DNA of 11,118 bases from Bacteroidota bacterium (GTDB taxonomy: Bacteria; Bacteroidota; Bacteroidia; Bacteroidales; Prolixibacteraceae), in the NCBI GenBank assembly GCA_023412195.1, contig JAEYNZ010000145.1:1-11118 (forward strand), given 5' to 3'. The notes under the pieces are model-generated. The model saw only the letters and a program-made list of their open reading frames with translations. It did no database searches and was not told the origin of the DNA. This document shows, piece by piece, positions 6,404 through 11,118 of the stretch (position 1 is the first letter of the stretch; every line of letters starts with the position of its first letter). A program made the translations under genes and the position numbers.

Positions 6404-8887
6404 TTACAACTCAACTTGAACTTCTTCCGTATTTTCTTCTTTTAGGGCCTTTAAGCCGGAAACGGTTTTTATATTTTCACCTTCCCCAACAGAAACTGAA
6501 AATGTACCCTCTTCGAACATAGCCAGCTGTATTTCATTTCCTCTCATTCTGAAAATATTTACAAGTTCGCCTGTTTCTTCATTCTCGATACGTAGTAGTT
6601 GGTTTTCTTCATTTATGGTAATGCGTGGCAGGAAGAATGATGCCCCGTTACCCAGGTTGTCGAACTGTGAAATTTTGACAGGCCATCCCGGAAACTGATC
6701 GCGTATGGGATTGGGTTCATTCACATTTGCCTGAAATCTCCATGAATCAATATTTATGGTTCTGTTCTGCTTTTCAAAGGTTACCATCCCAAAACCTGAA
6801 CAGCGAAGCTGGGCGTTATTATACCTGCTGGTATTATCCATTGTAACTTTACCCGGATTGCCTATGGCATAAACATAATTTTTATTGCCAAATGAATCTT
6901 CATAATATCCGGTGTTCGGATAGCCGTGTCCCGGCCGTTCAACTTCAGGAATTCCAAGTTCATCGGGCAAAAACCAGCGCATATAAAAATTGCATATGGC
7001 CGGGGGGGAGAAACTCCAGCCTGCATCCCTGTAGTCATTCAGGCCATATTGTACCAATGAGGTAAGATGCTGGTCGCCATTGATATGAAAGGCCGCACCT
7101 TTACGGAGCAACCTGATCACATTGTCTCTGCCTGATTTTGGCCAGCCTCCTGAATCCAGATCGCCGTAGAGGTAGTTATCGAGACTGCCGTGATGGGTAG
7201 CAACATTTGCAAACACGGTTTGTGAAAGCAATACTTTCATGTCGGCACCTTCCCAGTCTTCAATCCAGTTTTCCAGAAATGCTGTCTGCCGTTCCCCCAG
7301 AAGTTCAACGCCTGGTTTATCAAGAAAGGATAAATCTTCGCGTGGCTCTTTCATGTGATCATGACGTCCGCTCCAGTCTGATACAGCTTCAGGTGCTGTT
7401 TTGAAAATCCGGTCGCTGATAATGGCAAAGCTGATTCTTCCATAGGTGAGGCTGGTGTACCAGACACTCATATCCCGCTTGATGGGTGTGGGATCATATG
7501 GGTCGGGAAGCTGGCCGCACTGGGTCCGGTTCACAACATTCACCATCTTTACCGATTGTCTGAACCCACGGCTGTCGGAAGTCTCCGCTCCCCTGGGCAT
7601 GTCCTCACCTGCTTCGCCCCATAAATTGCCATGGTAAACATCATGGTCGTCGGGTGTACAGATGGTGGGGCGGCTGCGCATCAGATCACCAAAAGCCCAA
7701 CCAAACATGTAATATTTGCCAAGATAATTTAATATGGATACATCTTCCGGCTCTCTTTTTATCTGGTAGCCTCCGTTGGGCTCATAAATTTGGTCGCCTG
7801 AGAAATATAGGATATCAGGATCCAGGCTTGTGAGGTTTTTTACAAGAGGGGTATAAGGGTATCCTGAGGTGAACTGGCAGGTAAGACTCCCAAATTTCAA
7901 CGACCTGTTTACCGGATCCCTTTTAATGGTTCCCTGGTAGTGTTCTGTTGTTTCAGTCCCTTTTTTGTTTTTTAGTATGTATTCCACCCGGTAATCAACA
8001 TTCCTGGTTGCATCCCAGTTTTCAATTTTGAATACTGCTGTGCGGGAATCAGGTTCTATGTTTTCAGAAGCAACCTGTCTCCATGACAGCCCCTGCTTCA
8101 GGTAGAGGTTAACCTGCTTGTTATCTTCTTCGCCCAGGGGAGGCAGGAGTGCCATCAGTTTCACCTGATTTTTGTTGAGGGTATACATGCTCCAAAGCAC
8201 AGGGCCAAATGCATTGGCAGGTCTGTGAATTACCTTGGAACCTGCCAGTTTCAGGTTGTCAAAAGTGAATGCAGAGTTTCCGGCTGGTTCATTGTCGCCG
8301 GTGATTATGTTGGCAGCTACAGCTACCAATCCGCTTAAATGACCGGTATCGGCAGAAATATCTTTTACCCTGAGGCCGTTTTTATCCGTGATTTCCATCT
8401 TTATCCGGCTGTCACTGCCTTTAATGGTGATGTTGAATTCATCGAAATCAAATTTTACCGGCAGTTCTACTTTTTTATCTTTTAAAAATGCATAACCTTT
8501 TGCACTTACCCCTGCAGCAATGCCCTTCCCAAAATAACAGGCTGCCCTTACATCCGGGTCTTCTTCATCTTTAAGTCCGATCAGGAAACCGGCAGAACCG
8601 GGAATCTTACCTGTTTCCACCATACTGATGATAACAGATGCTTCAAATTCTCCTGACCCTTCCGACAGCACATGTGTCAGCAGGTTTACCCTCGATTGGG
8701 GAACAATGCCTTTGCAATGCAGCCTGCCGTCTTCTACTTTCCAGTCTTCAAGTGGAATCGACCAAAAGTCCTTTCCGATCCAGATACGGTCGTTGGTGTT
8801 GTTAAAATTATCATAGAAATCAACCTGATTGTTGCATGAGGTTACCGTCAGCAGGAAAAGAAGCGAAATCACAACCTGTGCTTTCAT
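6404..8887 (-). CDS. PhoD-like alkaline phosphatase/phosphodiesterase lipoprotein with N-terminal LamG-like domain
   Basis: A large (827-residue) exported metallophosphoesterase. The signal peptide ends in VTSC, giving a lipidated Cys at 18. Residues about 22-215 form a beta-rich module resembling concanavalin/LamG-type or DUF1080-like domains (it ends FTFDNLKL), probably for glycan binding. Residues about 225-325 look like a fibronectin-III/PhoD N-terminal beta domain. The catalytic PhoD-type domain follows with SGDQIYE at 363-369, TPDDHDVYHGN at 411-421, SQTVFAN at 555-561 and INGDQH at 602-607; the Asp and His residues are the expected metal ligands. A further beta region occupies about 705-810. 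PhoD enzymes hydrolyse phosphomonoesters and diesters, including teichoic acids and nucleotides; the substrate here is unknown. The protein is longer than the usual PhoD of about 500-600 residues because of the added N-terminal domain. It lies 183 bp downstream of cstA and 296 bp upstream of the baeRF gene, with its own candidate promoter. Confidence 0.88.
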   Translation of the reverse strand: MKAQVVISLLFLLTVTSCNNQVDFYDNFNNTNDRIWIGKDFWSIPLEDWKVEDGRLHCKGIVPQSRVNLLTHVLSEGSGEFEASVIISMVETGKIPGSAGFLIGLKDEEDPDVRAACYFGKGIAAGVSAKGYAFLKDKKVELPVKFDFDEFNITIKGSDSRIKMEITDKNGLRVKDISADTGHLSGLVAVAANIITGDNEPAGNSAFTFDNLKLAGSKVIHRPANAFGPVLWSMYTLNKNQVKLMALLPPLGEEDNKQVNLYLKQGLSWRQVASENIEPDSRTAVFKIENWDATRNVDYRVEYILKNKKGTETTEHYQGTIKRDPVNRSLKFGSLTCQFTSGYPYTPLVKNLTSLDPDILYFSGDQIYEPNGGYQIKREPEDVSILNYLGKYYMFGWAFGDLMRSRPTICTPDDHDVYHGNLWGEAGEDMPRGAETSDSRGFRQSVKMVNVVNRTQCGQLPDPYDPTPIKRDMSVWYTSLTYGRISFAIISDRIFKTAPEAVSDWSGRHDHMKEPREDLSFLDKPGVELLGERQTAFLENWIEDWEGADMKVLLSQTVFANVATHHGSLDNYLYGDLDSGGWPKSGRDNVIRLLRKGAAFHINGDQHLTSLVQYGLNDYRDAGWSFSPPAICNFYMRWFLPDELGIPEVERPGHGYPNTGYYEDSFGNKNYVYAIGNPGKVTMDNTSRYNNAQLRCSGFGMVTFEKQNRTINIDSWRFQANVNEPNPIRDQFPGWPVKISQFDNLGNGASFFLPRITINEENQLLRIENEETGELVNIFRMRGNEIQLAMFEEGTFSVSVGEGENIKTVSGLKALKEENTEEVQVEL

Positions 8888-8988
8888 TGCATTCAGTTTT
8901 GGTTTTTTTATTTACCAGGGATAATACTGCCATAAAATTAATTCTTTCCGGTATTCTTTGGCTGCACTCTCCCCTTAATTAAGTGCTG

Positions 8989-9019
8989 CAAGATATAATT
9001 TGTTATCTGAATGTCAAAA
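8989..9019 (-). promoter_or_regulatory. Candidate promoter of the PhoD-like gene
   Basis: On the minus strand TTTTG (9015-9019) is followed after exactly 19 bases by TATCTTG (8989-8995). This resembles the Bacteroidota -33 TTTG / -7 TAnnTTTG arrangement with one T missing from the -7 box. The predicted start would be near 8982, giving a leader of about 95 nt. The rest of the 183-bp gap shows no coding region and no terminator with a T tract, so read-through from cstA cannot be excluded. Confidence 0.35.
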
Positions 9020-9050
9020 CAGCATCATCAATACCCAAATAAGCATCATC
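9016..9050 (-). repeat. Direct repeat pair, possible activator site upstream of the PhoD-like gene
   Basis: Two 14-bp copies of GATGATGCTnnTTT on the minus strand lie at 9037-9050 and 9016-9029. They are identical at 12 of 14 positions and spaced 21 bp, two helical turns. The nearer copy overlaps the candidate -33 element. This geometry is typical of tandem binding sites for a transcriptional activator, but no regulator is in view and such short repeats can arise by chance. Confidence 0.35.
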
Positions 9051-9070
9051 TGGATAAGAAATTTTCATTT

Positions 9071-10522
9071 TTATTGTTTTAAGGGATGCTCAAGTAAAGG
9101 TTGCTGTTGTTTTTTTAAATAGAATGCGAAAAGAATGGCTGCTGAAAGTGTTATAAAAATGCCTGCAGTATATGATATATTTTTGGGCAGACTGAACCCT
9201 TCCGGAGCGAGAAAAAGATAGGTGGATACAACTGCCGTCATAAAAAGGGAGGGTATGAGTGTTATCCAGTAATTTTTTCTGCTTTGAACAAGATATGCAG
9301 TAATGGTCCACAGAACTATGGTGGCTAAAGTTTGATTCGACCAGGCAAAGTAGCGCCATATAACGGCAAAATTAATTTGTGTAAGAAAATAGCCGGCTGC
9401 GAACAAAGGTATGCTGATGAGCAGCCTGTTCTTCATTGGACCCTGTTTCATGTTCAGGAAATCAGCAACGATCAGCCGGGCACTTCTGAACGCTGTGTCG
9501 CCTGAAGTGATGGGAGCTGAAACCACTCCCAGCAATGCCAGCAATGCTCCATACTTCCCCAGCAGAACGATGGCTGCCTCATTTACTACCCATGCGGCAT
9601 TTCCCTGTTGCTCTTCCATAATGCCGTTAAGGCCTCCAATTCCACCAAAGAAGCTCATACTGATGGTGGCCCATATCATTGCCACCACTGCTTCTGTTAT
9701 CATAGCCCCGTAGAATACCCTCCGGCCCAGCTTTTCATTCTGAATGCAGCGCGCCATCAGTGGCGATTGTGTAGCATGGAATCCGGATACTGCGCCACAT
9801 GCAATCGTAATAAACAGCATGGGAAATACAGGAAACATACCTGCCTGGTTGTGGAAATTCCTGAAACTTCCTAAACCCATTTCGGGTATCGGGTAGCCTT
9901 TTATAAATAAGGCAATGATGAGGCTGACTGCCATAAACACAAGGGCAAACCCAAACACCGGATAGATCCGGCCGATGATTTTATTGATGGGTAGCAATGT
10001 TGAAAGGATATAATAGACAAAAACTACCCAGATCCAGAAAGTCATGGAAGAAAAACCTGGCGTCAGTTCAGAAAGAATTTTTGCAGGACCGACAATAAAT
10101 ACTGCCCCCACTATGACCATCAGGATCACTGTGAACCCCCGCATAAATTGTTTGGTGGCATTTCCCATGTATATGCCCACGATTTCGGTAATGCTTAACC
10201 CATTGTGCCTGACGGAGAGCATTCCTGAAAAGTAATCGTGCACGCCGCCTGCAAATACTGACCCCAATATAATCCACAAATAGGCAACCGGGCCCCACAT
10301 GGCTCCTGCCACTGCACCAAATATTGGCCCCAGTCCGGCAATGTTCAGAAACTGGATAAGGAAGGTTTTCCACCAGGGCATGGGAATGTAGTCGACCCCG
10401 TCTGCCATGGTAACAGCCGGCGTGGGGCGGCTGGCATCGGCACCAAAAACCCGCTCAATATATTTGGAATATATGAGGTAGCCTGCAATGAGTATAAAAA
10501 GAGAAACAATCAATGTAACCAT
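9071..10522 (-). CDS. cstA: CstA-family carbon starvation transporter (short form)
   Basis: An inner-membrane protein of 483 residues with about a dozen hydrophobic segments from residue 1 to 467. Family hallmarks are visible: FLNIAGLGPIFGAVAGAMWG at 58-77, the GSVFAGGVHDY stretch at 87-97, SGFHATQSPLMARC at 246-259 and SAPITSGDTAFRSARLIVAD at 335-354. CstA proteins are linked to peptide and pyruvate uptake during carbon limitation, established mainly for enterobacterial and Campylobacter members. The length is well below the roughly 700 residues of the E. coli protein but typical of the shorter CstA form. The ATG at 10522 gives a direct start into the first membrane helix; a second ATG seven bases upstream is out of frame. 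The gene starts 47 bp after the HEAT-like gene, so the two may be cotranscribed. Its link to the hydrolases downstream is only positional. Confidence 0.92.
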   Translation of the reverse strand: MVTLIVSLFILIAGYLIYSKYIERVFGADASRPTPAVTMADGVDYIPMPWWKTFLIQFLNIAGLGPIFGAVAGAMWGPVAYLWIILGSVFAGGVHDYFSGMLSVRHNGLSITEIVGIYMGNATKQFMRGFTVILMVIVGAVFIVGPAKILSELTPGFSSMTFWIWVVFVYYILSTLLPINKIIGRIYPVFGFALVFMAVSLIIALFIKGYPIPEMGLGSFRNFHNQAGMFPVFPMLFITIACGAVSGFHATQSPLMARCIQNEKLGRRVFYGAMITEAVVAMIWATISMSFFGGIGGLNGIMEEQQGNAAWVVNEAAIVLLGKYGALLALLGVVSAPITSGDTAFRSARLIVADFLNMKQGPMKNRLLISIPLFAAGYFLTQINFAVIWRYFAWSNQTLATIVLWTITAYLVQSRKNYWITLIPSLFMTAVVSTYLFLAPEGFSLPKNISYTAGIFITLSAAILFAFYLKKQQQPLLEHPLKQ

Positions 10523-10569
10523 GTTGCATCTTTTATTCAGATGTAGATAAAATCTAATGCCTTGAAAAT

Positions 10570-11118
10570 CTATTGCCCTGCAGGTATGGATTTTTCCCTC
10601 AAAGCTTTTTGAGCAAGGTTGCTCACATACCTGTTTTTATTTTCAGAGAATATCTGAAGCATTTCTGCAATTTCCACATTATTATTTAAATGCTCCTCAT
10701 TAAGCAGTTGTAAAATTAACTGAAATGCGCCTACATCCAAAACACCCTGCTCAAACATTTTCAGCAGGTCAAGAATTATCCTGTCATCATTTACCTTCCG
10801 GGTTATTAATTTCCACAGGATTTCATACCTGCGGGTCATTGGGACCGATGGAATGATACCAGCCAGATTCCGCTGAACATCCAGTTCAGCCATGTTCTGC
10901 GGCTGAAAATATTCCATTGCCTGAGTGGCAATGGATGGATGTTCTGATTTGATGTTTTCCAGAACTCTGGTATAAAAGACTGGATGATACCCAGGAAAAT
11001 TCTTTACAGCCTGAATGGCCCACAACACATATTCCGGTCTTGAACTGCCAAACATTTTTGAAAGGAATGGTTCTGATAACCGCTGGTTCAATAAATGCCT
11101 GATTTCATTCTGCACCGG
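10570..11118 (-). CDS. HEAT-like helical-repeat protein, C-terminal part (cut by window edge)
   Basis: The last 182 or so residues of a protein whose frame stays open to the window edge. A GTG lies at 11113-11115 and is preceded by an in-frame CCG, so the true start is probably beyond the window. I do not recognise a named family. The sequence consists almost entirely of amphipathic helices in units of about 30-40 residues, with patterns such as RPEYVLWAIQAVKNF, HPSIATQAMEYF, RYEILWKLI and NRYVSNLAQKALREK. These resemble HEAT/ARM repeats and suggest a protein-binding scaffold. There is no membrane segment or signal peptide in the visible part. It ends with TAG at 10570-10572, 47 bp before cstA, with no terminator between, so it may be the preceding gene of the same transcript. 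It could be the helical tail of a larger enzyme or transporter. Confidence 0.6.
   Translation of the reverse strand, partial: PVQNEIRHLLNQRLSEPFLSKMFGSSRPEYVLWAIQAVKNFPGYHPVFYTRVLENIKSEHPSIATQAMEYFQPQNMAELDVQRNLAGIIPSVPMTRRYEILWKLITRKVNDDRIILDLLKMFEQGVLDVGAFQLILQLLNEEHLNNNVEIAEMLQIFSENKNRYVSNLAQKALREKSIPAGQ

Noticed and set aside
8964..8986. Inverted repeat GCACT/AGTGC between cstA and the PhoD-like gene, considered as the cstA terminator
   Set aside because: The stem is only 5 bp with a 13-nt loop and is not followed by a T tract on the minus strand.
10068..10373. 101-residue minus-strand frame within cstA
   Set aside because: The cstA frame has family motifs across this stretch; the alternative frame does not.

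Overview
The window is a chromosomal segment from a member of the Bacteroidota. Three things suggest this: lipoprotein signal peptides ending in xxSC or AAGC, Cys-type (formylglycine) sulfatases with serine as the third residue of C-x-P-S-R, and promoter-like TAnnTTTG boxes in place of sigma70 boxes. A marine or sediment polysaccharide degrader of the Bacteroidales/Marinilabiliales kind would fit, but this placement is inference. All seven genes lie on the minus strand, so transcription runs from the right edge to the left.

In transcription order, the right half (11118 to about 4910) holds four genes. First is the C-terminal part of a helical-repeat (HEAT-like) protein cut by the window edge. 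Next come a short-form CstA-family carbon-starvation transporter, a large lipoprotein with a PhoD-type phosphodiesterase/phosphatase domain, and a cytoplasmic protein of the bacterial archaeo-eukaryotic release factor (baeRF) class. This half closes with a clear intrinsic terminator at 4911-4948.

The left half (4908 to 33) is a compact sulfatase/phosphoesterase cluster. It begins with a secreted S1_8-like sulfatase carrying a C-terminal HEAT-like domain. After a 109-bp gap come a PHP-domain metallophosphoesterase lipoprotein and a second sulfatase lipoprotein, whose reading frames overlap by ATGA and are therefore likely translationally coupled. No SusC/SusD pair, glycoside hydrolase, sulfatase-maturing enzyme or regulator lies inside the window, so if this belongs to a polysaccharide utilisation locus, only its desulfation/dephosphorylation end is visible.

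Taken together, four of the seven products are predicted to be exported hydrolases of sulfate or phosphate esters. A reasonable working idea is removal of both substituents from an anionic glycan or other esterified substrate at the cell surface or in the periplasm. CstA could import small carbon compounds and the baeRF protein could act on ribosomes under stress, but nothing in the sequence ties these two directly to the hydrolases. No RNA genes, CRISPR arrays, insertion sequences or phage genes were seen. The most intriguing non-coding signal is a 21-bp-spaced direct repeat abutting a candidate promoter ahead of the PhoD-like gene.
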